A DNA stretch of 64,000 nucleotides from Promicromonospora sp. MEB111 (GTDB lineage Bacteria; Actinomycetota; Actinomycetes; Actinomycetales; Cellulomonadaceae): positions 1 to 64,000 of the forward strand of contig NZ_JARVSD010000016.1 in assembly GCF_030209445.1 (NCBI RefSeq). The letters are read 5' to 3'. Position numbers and translations under genes: made by a program. The number at the start of each line of letters is the position of its first letter. Within the stretch, counting starts at the first letter, position 1. The notes beneath the pieces are model-generated. The model ran no database searches and was not told where the DNA came from. It worked only from the letters and a program-made list of their open reading frames with translations. This document shows, piece after piece, positions 56,628-63,270 of this stretch.

Positions 56628-57494
56628 ATGAGCGCCAACGACACCTCGAACCAGCACACCGTCACCTCTTATGCGCTGGCCCCGGCCCGCACCATCACCG
56701 CGGGCGGCGTCACCTACGCCTACCGCGAGCTCGGCCCGAAGGGCGGGATCCCCGTCATCTTCTTCGTGCACCTCGCCGCGACCCTCGACAACTGGGACCC
56801 CCGGATCGTCGACGCCATCGCGCAGAACCGACACGTCATCACGTTCGACAACCGCGGTGTCGGCGCCTCCACCGGCCGCGTTCCCGACAGCGTCGAGGCG
56901 ATGGCCGATGACGCCTACGCCTTCGTCAAGGCCCTCGGCTTCGGCACGATCGACGTCTTCGCCTTCTCCCTGGGCGGCATGGTCGCGCAGGACCTGGTGG
57001 TCAAGCACCCCGAGCTGGTCCGCAAGCTCGTCCTGACCGGAACCGGGCCCCGGGGCGGCAAGGACATCGACAAGGTCGTGGCCACCACCTACTGGGACAT
57101 CCTGCGCGCGACGCTGACCCGGTCAGACCCGAAGGAGTTTCTGTTCTTCAACCGCAACGCGACCGGCAAGCCCGCCGCGAAGGCATTCGTCAAGCGCCTC
57201 CAGGAGCGCACCACGGACCGTGACGACGACATGTCGCTGAAGGGGTTCCGGACGCAGCTCAAGGCGATCAAGAAGTACGGACGCTCGGCCCCCGCCGACC
57301 TGTCGGTGATCACGCAGCCCACTCTGATCGCCAACGGCGACAACGACCGCATGGTGCCCTCCGTGCTCTCCGAGGACCTGCACCGCCGTATCAAGGACTC
57401 CACGCTCGTCATCTACCCGGACTCCGGGCACGGCGGCATCTTCCAGTACCACCAGAGGTTCGCTCCTGTCGCCGCCGAGTTCCTCGCCGGCTGA
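56628..57494 (+). CDS. Alpha/beta hydrolase (copy 2)
   Basis: A 288-residue paralogue of the hydrolase at 54666. Ser is in FAFSLGGM, Asp in ANGDNDRMVP and His in DSGHGGIFQYH. Compared with copy 1 the oxyanion strand is FFVHLAATLDNWDP, and the cap differs more than the core. The start ATG follows GCAGGAGAACC. Conserved DNA stretches such as that around the PDSGHG codons indicate a fairly recent duplication. It is the last intact gene of the operon before the SDR remnant and a TetR gene. Confidence 0.88.
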   Translation: MSANDTSNQHTVTSYALAPARTITAGGVTYAYRELGPKGGIPVIFFVHLAATLDNWDPRIVDAIAQNRHVITFDNRGVGASTGRVPDSVEAMADDAYAFVKALGFGTIDVFAFSLGGMVAQDLVVKHPELVRKLVLTGTGPRGGKDIDKVVATTYWDILRATLTRSDPKEFLFFNRNATGKPAAKAFVKRLQERTTDRDDDMSLKGFRTQLKAIKKYGRSAPADLSVITQPTLIANGDNDRMVPSVLSEDLHRRIKDSTLVIYPDSGHGGIFQYHQRFAPVAAEFLAG

Positions 57495-57519
57495 CGTCAG
57501 GGCTACGTCGAGGCCCGGA

Positions 57520-57621
57520 TGGCTGACCGCGCAGGTCAAGGCAGCCCCGAGCGGCCCGGTCGATGCGCTGTACCCGGACCTGCGCGGCACCGGGCACCCC
57601 CGGATCGCCGTGGAAGAATGA
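57520..57621 (+). pseudogene. C-terminal remnant of an SDR gene
   Basis: The frame from 57520 reads ...TAQVKAAPSGPVDALYPDLR... to a stop at 57619-57621 and matches the C-terminus of the SDR at 52541 (VQAKAGLSAPLEAVYPEL). No Rossmann part or start precedes it; the hydrolase gene ends 26 bp upstream. It is the truncated end of a second SDR copy, perhaps lost when the hydrolase gene was duplicated. Confidence 0.65.
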
Positions 57622-57662
57622 GCGCCGAGCGCCAGCCCGATCAGCAACGAAGGAGGGCAGCC

Positions 57663-58277
57663 ATGCCACTCGCCCCCGGGTCGCCGTCCGTGTCCCTCAG
57701 CCGGCGCGAGCGGAACAAGCAGCAGAAGCTCGAACGCATCGTGGCCGCCGCCACCGAGCTCTTCGCCGAACGCGGCATGGACGATGTCACGACGCAGGAG
57801 ATCGCCGACAAGGCGGATATCGGGGCGGGCACCCTGTTCCTCTATGCCAAGACCAAGGGCGAGCTCCTGCTGCTCGTGCAGAACTCCACGTACGCCGAAG
57901 CCCTCGCCCAGGGCAGGCAGGCGGCCGAGAACGTGACGGATCCGCTGGATGCCGTGATGGCCGTCGTGCGGCCGGTCGTGGAGTGCAACCGCAAGCAGGT
58001 CGACAACGGGCGGACCTATCTGCGCGAGATGGTCTTCGGCGACCCCGCCGAACCTCACCACCGCGAAGCCCTCGGTCTGAGCGCGCAGACCGAGGAGGCG
58101 ATCGCCGCCGTCCTGCGCCGCGACGAGCGCCTCACCGCGCAGGACGCCGCGGCCCGGGCACGCATCGTCTCCGCCATCATGTTCGTCAGCATGGCCGCGT
58201 CCTTCAACGCCGCCAACCCGGTGGACGACATCGTGCAGGAGATCCAGGACCAGGTGCGCGTGCTCCTGCCGCGGTGA
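57663..58277 (+). CDS. TetR-family regulator
   Basis: A 204-residue TetR protein. HTH: RIVAAATELFAERGMDDVTTQEIADKADIGAGTLFLYA (residues 23-60), with TLFLYAKTKGELLL as the recognition end. ATG 57663 has an excellent AAGGAGGG; an ATG at 57618 in frame lies inside the SDR remnant. It follows the hydrolase operon in the same direction and is the most likely controller of the GAGCATGCTC sites upstream of that operon, though this is inferred from position alone. Ligand domain 75-200 unassigned. Confidence 0.9.
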   Translation: MPLAPGSPSVSLSRRERNKQQKLERIVAAATELFAERGMDDVTTQEIADKADIGAGTLFLYAKTKGELLLLVQNSTYAEALAQGRQAAENVTDPLDAVMAVVRPVVECNRKQVDNGRTYLREMVFGDPAEPHHREALGLSAQTEEAIAAVLRRDERLTAQDAAARARIVSAIMFVSMAASFNAANPVDDIVQEIQDQVRVLLPR

Positions 58278-58327
58278 CGACCCGAAGCAGTGGCCGAGAA
58301 TTTGAACGCCGCCGCCTGACGACGCGT

Positions 58328-58341
58328 AAACCGATCAGTTT
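58328..58341. promoter_or_regulatory. TetR operator copy A
   Basis: AAACCGATCAGTTT is a near-palindrome 33 bp before the TetR gene at 58374. With its flanks (58325-58347) it agrees at 20 of 23 positions with the site at 61905-61927, upstream of the degenerate SDR. Confidence 0.75.
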
Positions 58342-58373
58342 CCATAGTGGCCTGCACGGCTAAACTCAGCCGC

Positions 58374-58943
58374 ATGACCACGGAGGCGAAAGCGAGCCCT
58401 CGGGAGCGCCTGCTGGAGGCGGCGGCGGCACTGACCTACCGCGAAGGCATCGGTGTCGGCATCCAAGCACTGTGCCAGGCAGCGGGCGTCTCGAAGCGCT
58501 CCCTGTACCAGCTCTTCGACAGCAAGGACGAGCTGCTGGCCGTGAGCCTGGAGCGGGGCGCGCCCGCCTACACCGCATGGCTGCTGCCCCCGGCGGGAGA
58601 CGAGAGCTCACCGCGTGAGCGGATCCTGCACGTCTTCGGCCAGCTGGAGTCCCAGTCGACCGCACCCGACTACCTGGGCTGCCGGTACCTGGCCATCCAG
58701 ATCGAGCTCAAGGACCCGAGCCACCCGGCGAGCCGGGTGGCTCGCGGCGTCAAGGCCGACCTCGCCGGGTTCTTCCGGACCGAGGCCGAGCGGGGCGGGG
58801 CAAGAGACCCCGACCTGCTGTCCCGGCAGCTCATGCTGATCTTCGACGGCGCGAGCGCCCGCGCGGGCATCGGGGTCGACGACCTGACGGGTCTCGTCTC
58901 CCCCACCGCCGGCAGCGTCCTGGACGCGGCAGACGTGCACTGA
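58374..58943 (+). CDS. TetR-family regulator
   Basis: A 189-residue TetR protein. HTH residues 10-50 (RLLEAAAALTYREGIGVGIQ, ALCQAAGVSKRSLYQLF) belong to the subgroup with the SKRSLYQLFDSKDELL recognition end. The C-terminal domain has GCRYLAIQIELKDPSHPASR, a feature common in TetR regulators of SDR genes. A near-palindromic site lies 33 bp upstream, and its twin is in front of the SDR at 61049-61864, so this protein probably controls both itself and that gene. The dehydrogenase gene 25 bp downstream is likely cotranscribed. Confidence 0.9.
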   Translation: MTTEAKASPRERLLEAAAALTYREGIGVGIQALCQAAGVSKRSLYQLFDSKDELLAVSLERGAPAYTAWLLPPAGDESSPRERILHVFGQLESQSTAPDYLGCRYLAIQIELKDPSHPASRVARGVKADLAGFFRTEAERGGARDPDLLSRQLMLIFDGASARAGIGVDDLTGLVSPTAGSVLDAADVH

Positions 58944-58968
58944 ACGCTTCGACGACTGAGAGAACCTC

Positions 58969-60489
58969 ATGACCATCGCTCCGCTGACCGGCCTCGCCGA
59001 GGGCGCCATGATCCCGTTCGGCGGGGACCGGTACACGACCGTGACCGCCGAGCTCGCCGCGGCCTTCCGACCAGGCGACCATCTGCACGTCGTGCAGTCG
59101 ACCGGGGCGCTCCTGCACGTCCCGGCGACGGTGCGGACCGCCGTGGCGGCACAGGTCGACGCCGCGGTCGACGCGTTCGCCCAGCTGCGCTCGGCGCCGG
59201 CAGGCGCGGTGCGCGACTTCTACCTGGCGTTCGCCCACGCCCTGGCCGACGACGCCGTCTGGAACCTCATCGAGGCCGCCAACACCGAGGACGTACTGCG
59301 CGCGGAGCGGCTCGGGCGTTCGACCACCCGGCTGCGCGTCTCTGCCGGGATGCGCCAGGACATGGTCACCGGCCTGCGCGGCTGGGCGACGCAGCAGGCC
59401 GCGCGCGCACGCGACGACTCCGCCGACCTGATCGAGCGCGTCGAGCACGACGACTGGTCCGTCGAGATCGTCTCGGCCCCGCTGGGGGTGATCGGCTTCG
59501 TCTTCGAGGGCCGCCCGAACGTCTTCGCCGACGCCGCCGGCGTCCTGGCGACCGGGAACACTGCGGTGCTGCGCATCGGGGGCGACGCGCTCGCCACGGC
59601 CCAGGCGATCGACCAGCACGCGTTGCGCCCGGCCCTGCGGTCCGCCGGGCTGCCCGAAGGCGCGATCGCTCTGGTCCCCCGTCGCGAACGGGCCGCCGGC
59701 TGGGCCCTGTTCAGCGACTCGCGCCTCGCGCTCGCCGTGGTGCGCGGCTCGGGGCCCGCGGTGACGCAGCTCGGCAGTGTCGCGCGCCAGAGCGGGAACC
59801 CGGTGAGCGCCCACGGCACCGGCGGCGCATGGCTCGTGGCCGACGACACCGCGGACTCCGCGCGTTTCACCAGGGCAGTGCGGCACTCCCTGGACCGGAA
59901 GGTCTGCAACACCCTCAACGTCGTCGCCGTCGTGCGCGAGCGCGCGGAGGAGCTGGTGCCGTTGCTGCTGCGGGCAGCGGACGAGGCCGCGGCCGCCCGG
60001 GGCGGCGTCGCGCGCGTGCACGTCGCCGGCGGCAGCGAAGGCTGGGTGCCGCCGGCCGATCTGGAGCGCCGGATCGTGGTGCGCCGAGCCGAGGGGCCCG
60101 TGGACGAGCCACGCGCGAGCCTGCTACCGCTCGACGAGCTCGGCACCGAGTGGGAATGGGAGGACACCCCGGAGCTGAGCCTCGTGGTGGTCGACGACGT
60201 CGACCAGGCGGTCGCCCTGTTCAACGCCCACAGCCCGCAGTTCGTGGCGTCCCTCATCTCTGCTGACCCGGGTGCGCACGCGCGGTTCCGTGACCAGGTC
60301 AACGCCCCGTTCGTCGGCGACGGGTTCACCCGCTGGGTCGACGGCCAGTACGCGCTCGAGCGCCCCGAGCTGGGCCTGTCCAACTGGGAGAACGGTCGCT
60401 TGCTCGGTAGGGGCGGTGTGCTCACCGGCTCCGACCTGACCACCCGGCGCACGTTCGCCCGGCACGACAACCCGGACCAGCACCGCTGA
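58969..60489 (+). CDS. Aldehyde dehydrogenase-fold protein related to ProA
   Basis: A 506-residue protein of the gamma-glutamyl-phosphate reductase (ProA) branch of the aldehyde dehydrogenase fold. ProA-like blocks are PLGVIGFVFEGRPNVFADAA, RIGGDALATAQAID, LPEGAIALVPRRE and the catalytic Cys313 in DRKVCNTLN. It is about 80 residues longer than housekeeping ProA, mostly as an N-terminal extension (residues 1-65), and the glutamyl-phosphate site motifs diverge (SGNPVSAHGTGGAW instead of the usual K-H-x-D-G-x-C-H). It sits after a TetR gene rather than with proB, so a different acyl-phosphate or aldehyde substrate is likely. A strong hairpin follows. Confidence 0.8.
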   Translation: MTIAPLTGLAEGAMIPFGGDRYTTVTAELAAAFRPGDHLHVVQSTGALLHVPATVRTAVAAQVDAAVDAFAQLRSAPAGAVRDFYLAFAHALADDAVWNLIEAANTEDVLRAERLGRSTTRLRVSAGMRQDMVTGLRGWATQQAARARDDSADLIERVEHDDWSVEIVSAPLGVIGFVFEGRPNVFADAAGVLATGNTAVLRIGGDALATAQAIDQHALRPALRSAGLPEGAIALVPRRERAAGWALFSDSRLALAVVRGSGPAVTQLGSVARQSGNPVSAHGTGGAWLVADDTADSARFTRAVRHSLDRKVCNTLNVVAVVRERAEELVPLLLRAADEAAAARGGVARVHVAGGSEGWVPPADLERRIVVRRAEGPVDEPRASLLPLDELGTEWEWEDTPELSLVVVDDVDQAVALFNAHSPQFVASLISADPGAHARFRDQVNAPFVGDGFTRWVDGQYALERPELGLSNWENGRLLGRGGVLTGSDLTTRRTFARHDNPDQHR

Positions 60490-60499
60490 CCCGACACCC

Positions 60500-60535
60500 A
60501 GGGCCGGGATCCCTCGCACCGCGGATCCCGGCCCT
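60500..60535. terminator. 13-bp perfect hairpin between convergent genes
   Basis: AGGGCCGGGATCC (60500-60512) pairs with 60523-60535 across a 10-base loop, between the dehydrogenase stop and the roadblock gene stop. Confidence 0.85.
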
Positions 60536-60560
60536 GTCTGCTCCGTCAGAAACCGACCGC

Positions 60561-61010
60561 TCAGCGCGATGAGACGCCTCGGGCCTGCCCGTCGACCGGA
60601 AGGCTGCCGCGCATCTCCGAGATCAGCTGGGGGGTGAGCGTGGCCTCGGTCCGGGAGACCAGCAGCGCCATCTCGTATCCGACCAGTCCGATGTCGCAGG
60701 TGGCCTCGGCCACCACACCGAGCACCGACCCGTTGGAGACACTCATCAGGAACAGGAAGCCCTGGTCCATCTCGATGATCGTCTGCCGCACATTGCCACC
60801 GTTGAGCTGGCGGGAGGCCCCACGGGTGAGGCTCGACATGCCCGAGACGATCGCCGCAAGCTGGTCCCCGCTGGTGCGGTCCAGCTGGTCGGACATCGCC
60901 ATGAGCAGGCCGTCTGCCGACACGACGAGCGTGTGCCGGCTACCCGGGACGGTCCGCACGAAGTTGTCCAGCAGCCATCCGAAATTCGTGGCCTCGGTAC
61001 TGAGTGTCAC
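60561..61010 (-). CDS. Roadblock/LC7 domain protein (MglB-like), orphan
   Basis: A 149-residue protein with the roadblock/LC7 fold (residues 8-110: FVRTVPGSRHTLVVSADGLL, then IVSGMSSLTRGASRQLNGG and VSNGSVLGVVAEATCDIGLV). GTG 61010 follows GAGGAG. In actinobacteria such proteins normally sit in a four-gene conservon with a sensor kinase, a DUF742 protein and a Ras-like GTPase, which they act on. None of those partners adjoins here: the neighbours are a convergent dehydrogenase and an SDR. It may work on a GTPase encoded elsewhere. Confidence 0.9.
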   Translation of the reverse strand: MTLSTEATNFGWLLDNFVRTVPGSRHTLVVSADGLLMAMSDQLDRTSGDQLAAIVSGMSSLTRGASRQLNGGNVRQTIIEMDQGFLFLMSVSNGSVLGVVAEATCDIGLVGYEMALLVSRTEATLTPQLISEMRGSLPVDGQARGVSSR

Positions 61011-61048
61011 TCTTTGCTCCTCTGGTGCCGGGTCGCCCGCGTGCGGGC

Positions 61049-61864
61049 TCAGCCGGGCAGCTGGTTGTGCTTGCGGACAGGGGCGTAGAACATGTGCAGG
61101 GGAACCATCTGTGCTTGACCGGGGCGGCTCACCACGTCGATACCGCTCCCCGGCAGAGCCGCGACGTATCGCGGCTTCGGGTCCGGCGCGGTCGCCGCCG
61201 CCACGACGGCCTTCGCGATGACGGCGAGCGGGTCATCGGTGCGCACCTCCGCCACCGCTCGGTCCGCGATGCGCCGACGCTTGTCGTCCACCACACTCGT
61301 GTCGCCGATCGCACGGGTGGCGGGCGTCGCGTGGTTCACCCGGGAGACGCGACCGGTCCCACCGGGTACGACCAGGAGCACGCGAACGCCGTCCTCCCAC
61401 GCCTCGTGGTCCACCGCCGCGGAGTATCCCGCGACGGCATGCCTGGACGCCCGATCGGCCGCCAGGTAGGGCCCGGTGATCAGACCGGTGACCGACGGAA
61501 GGTTGATGATGCGGCCGTCGCGCCGAGAACGCATGTACGGCAGGACGGCCTGAGTCATGCGAACGAGGCCCAGGAGGTTGTTGTCGAAGTCACCCTGCGG
61601 ACGCGCCGAGCCGACGGCAGCGGTGTTCACCAGGACGTCGATCCGCCCGAATCGCTTGACCACCCGCTCGACCACCCTGGTCGCCGACGCCCCCTGGGTC
61701 ACGTCAAGACCGATGAAGACGACATCGTCGACCAGGCCGGCCCCCGATGCGTCGCGACCGGTGCCGGCCACGTCGAACCCGGCGGCCACCAAGGCGAGCG
61801 AGCACGCTCGCCCGATGCCCGAGGACGCGCACGTCACCAGGGCGACTCGGCGACGTGTTGCCAT
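61049..61864 (-). CDS. SDR-like protein lacking the catalytic Tyr and Lys
   Basis: A 271-residue protein with the SDR fold (LVTCASSGIGRACSLAL, LDVTQGAS, VNTAAVG, then INLPSVTGL). The first Gly of TG-x3-G-x-G is Cys, and NNAG is NTAA. Counting 13 and 17 residues on from the conserved Ser of PSVTGL, the catalytic Tyr position is Asp and the Lys position is Arg (the segment reads LAADRASRHAV where the family has Y-x-x-S-K). Ordinary SDR reduction is therefore not expected. The rest is well preserved and under an apparently functional TetR operator 44 bp upstream, so it looks like a maintained pseudoenzyme rather than a fresh wreck. Confidence 0.82.
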   Translation of the reverse strand: MATRRRVALVTCASSGIGRACSLALVAAGFDVAGTGRDASGAGLVDDVVFIGLDVTQGASATRVVERVVKRFGRIDVLVNTAAVGSARPQGDFDNNLLGLVRMTQAVLPYMRSRRDGRIINLPSVTGLITGPYLAADRASRHAVAGYSAAVDHEAWEDGVRVLLVVPGGTGRVSRVNHATPATRAIGDTSVVDDKRRRIADRAVAEVRTDDPLAVIAKAVVAAATAPDPKPRYVAALPGSGIDVVSRPGQAQMVPLHMFYAPVRKHNQLPG

Positions 61865-61907
61865 CTGAGCTCCTCGCCCGTTGAACCGATCGACTGCGGA
61901 CCACCGT

Positions 61908-61921
61908 AAACTGATCGGTTT
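61908..61921. promoter_or_regulatory. TetR operator copy B
   Basis: AAACTGATCGGTTT, the exact reverse complement of the site at 58328-58341, 44 bp before the degenerate SDR gene. A related partial site (GAACCGATCGACTG) lies at 61883-61896. Confidence 0.75.
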
Positions 61922-61946
61922 CCAAAGACAACTCCCCCGTACCGGC

Positions 61947-62222
61947 GATGCGCGCGTCCGACGACCTGCGCAGCAGCGGCAGCATGGCCTGGTACACCGC
62001 CAGCACGCCGAAGACGTTGACCTCCCAGAGAGCCCGCACCTCGTCGAGGGAGACGACGCCGGGCTGCGACAGCGCGCGCAGCTTCTCCATGTCCTGCACG
62101 TCGGTGTGGGTGCTGGGGATGGCGGCGTTGTCGACCAGCAGGTCGAGCCGGCCTGCCTCCTCCTGGATCCGCTCGGCGGCCCTGGCGACAGATGCCGCGT
62201 CTGTCACGTCGAGCTGGAGCGC
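61947..62222 (-). pseudogene. Internal fragment of an SDR gene
   Basis: The minus-strand frame reads ALQLDVTDAASVARAAERIQ, LDLLVDNAAIPSTHTDVQDM and VNVFGVLAVYQAMLPLLRRS, i.e. the segment of an SDR from the acidic pocket to just before the catalytic Ser. The cofactor motif and the whole active site are missing on either side: it begins inside the XRE gene's 3' end and fades out at the TetR operator. It is probably the decayed remains of the oxidoreductase once paired with the XRE regulator, or of a duplicated neighbour. It accounts for most of the 339-bp gap at 61865-62203. Confidence 0.7.
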
Positions 62223-63055
62223 AGGGACTGCGCGCCGATGACGGACAGCACCTGGAGCTTCTCGTAGCTCTCGCTGCCGGGAACGGCGGTGTAGACCATC
62301 AGGGCGTGGGCCTGGCCCGGGTCGATCAGCCGCTGGCAGTTCAGCTCCAGCGCGCCGACCTCGGGGTGGACGAAGTGCTTCATCTGGTGGGGGTGTATCC
62401 CGATCTCGTGGTCGTCCCACACACGCCGGAACTCCTCGTTGCTGTCCAGGAGCAGGTCGGCCAGGTAGGCGGCCCGGGAGTCGGGGCCGCGGAGGGTGAC
62501 GAGCCCGCGCAGGCCGGCGGCATACATCCGCGTCATGAAGGCGTGCTCCTCCGGGGCGTAGAGGTCCCGCACGCCCGGGTCGGTGAACCACCGGTACCCC
62601 AGGCTGCGGGCAGGCCCGGTGTACCGGGTCGTGTCGCCGGTGAGCGCGACGCCCATCGGGGTCTGCCGCAGGGTCTCGCCGAGCTCGGTGACGATCTCCG
62701 CGGGAGTGTCCTCCAGGCGGTCGAGGATGCGCAGCAACCCGGGGTTGATGTGCTCGCTGGACGAGCCCCTGGGCGGTGGGTTGTGGCCGGCGAGGCGGAA
62801 GAGGTGGTCGCGTTCGTCGATCGACAGGTGCAGCCCCTGGGCGATCGAGGCGAGCATCTGCTGCGACGGCTGTGGCCCGCGCTCGCGCTCCAGGCGGGAG
62901 TAGTAGTCGGCCGACATGTTGCAGAGCGTCGCGACTTCCTCGCGTCGTAGCCCGCTGGTCCTGCGGCGCTGTCCCCGAGGCATGCCGACGTCCTCGGGCT
63001 GTAGTGCCTCACGCCGGTTGCGCAGAAAGCCGGCCAGCCCGGTGCGATCGATCAT
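62204..63055 (-). CDS. XRE-family regulator with MmyB-like ligand domain
   Basis: A 283-residue regulator of the same class as the one at 17893. HTH: SGLRREEVATLCNMSADYYS (residues 34-53). MmyB-like domain 105-270 (GVALTGDTTRYTGPARSLGY, YAPEEHAFMTRMYAAGLRG, HEIGIHPHQMKHFVHPEVGA) ending in LQVLSVIGAQSLRSS. The C-terminal LQVLSVIGAQ is the conserved family ending, so the gene is complete, but its last 19 bp overlap an SDR fragment on the same strand. The divergent SDR at 63271 is the likely target. Confidence 0.9.
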   Translation of the reverse strand: MIDRTGLAGFLRNRREALQPEDVGMPRGQRRRTSGLRREEVATLCNMSADYYSRLERERGPQPSQQMLASIAQGLHLSIDERDHLFRLAGHNPPPRGSSSEHINPGLLRILDRLEDTPAEIVTELGETLRQTPMGVALTGDTTRYTGPARSLGYRWFTDPGVRDLYAPEEHAFMTRMYAAGLRGLVTLRGPDSRAAYLADLLLDSNEEFRRVWDDHEIGIHPHQMKHFVHPEVGALELNCQRLIDPGQAHALMVYTAVPGSESYEKLQVLSVIGAQSLRSSST

Positions 63056-63270
63056 GGCGCTCCCCTTCTGGAGTAGTGCCTCGTTTCTATCCCGTGCGGA
63101 CCGGGGTAACCACGGCCTGGCGATCCCCCCTTACGGACCGGGCCCGTGACCCGGCGAGCCTGTGATCGGGAGGTCCTGGATAGGTCTGCGCCGTCCGCCA
63201 AGGATCGATGCCACGGCCACCGACCGGGTGGACGGCCCCGGCAGAAGCCCGAGCGCACATGGAGCAGATG

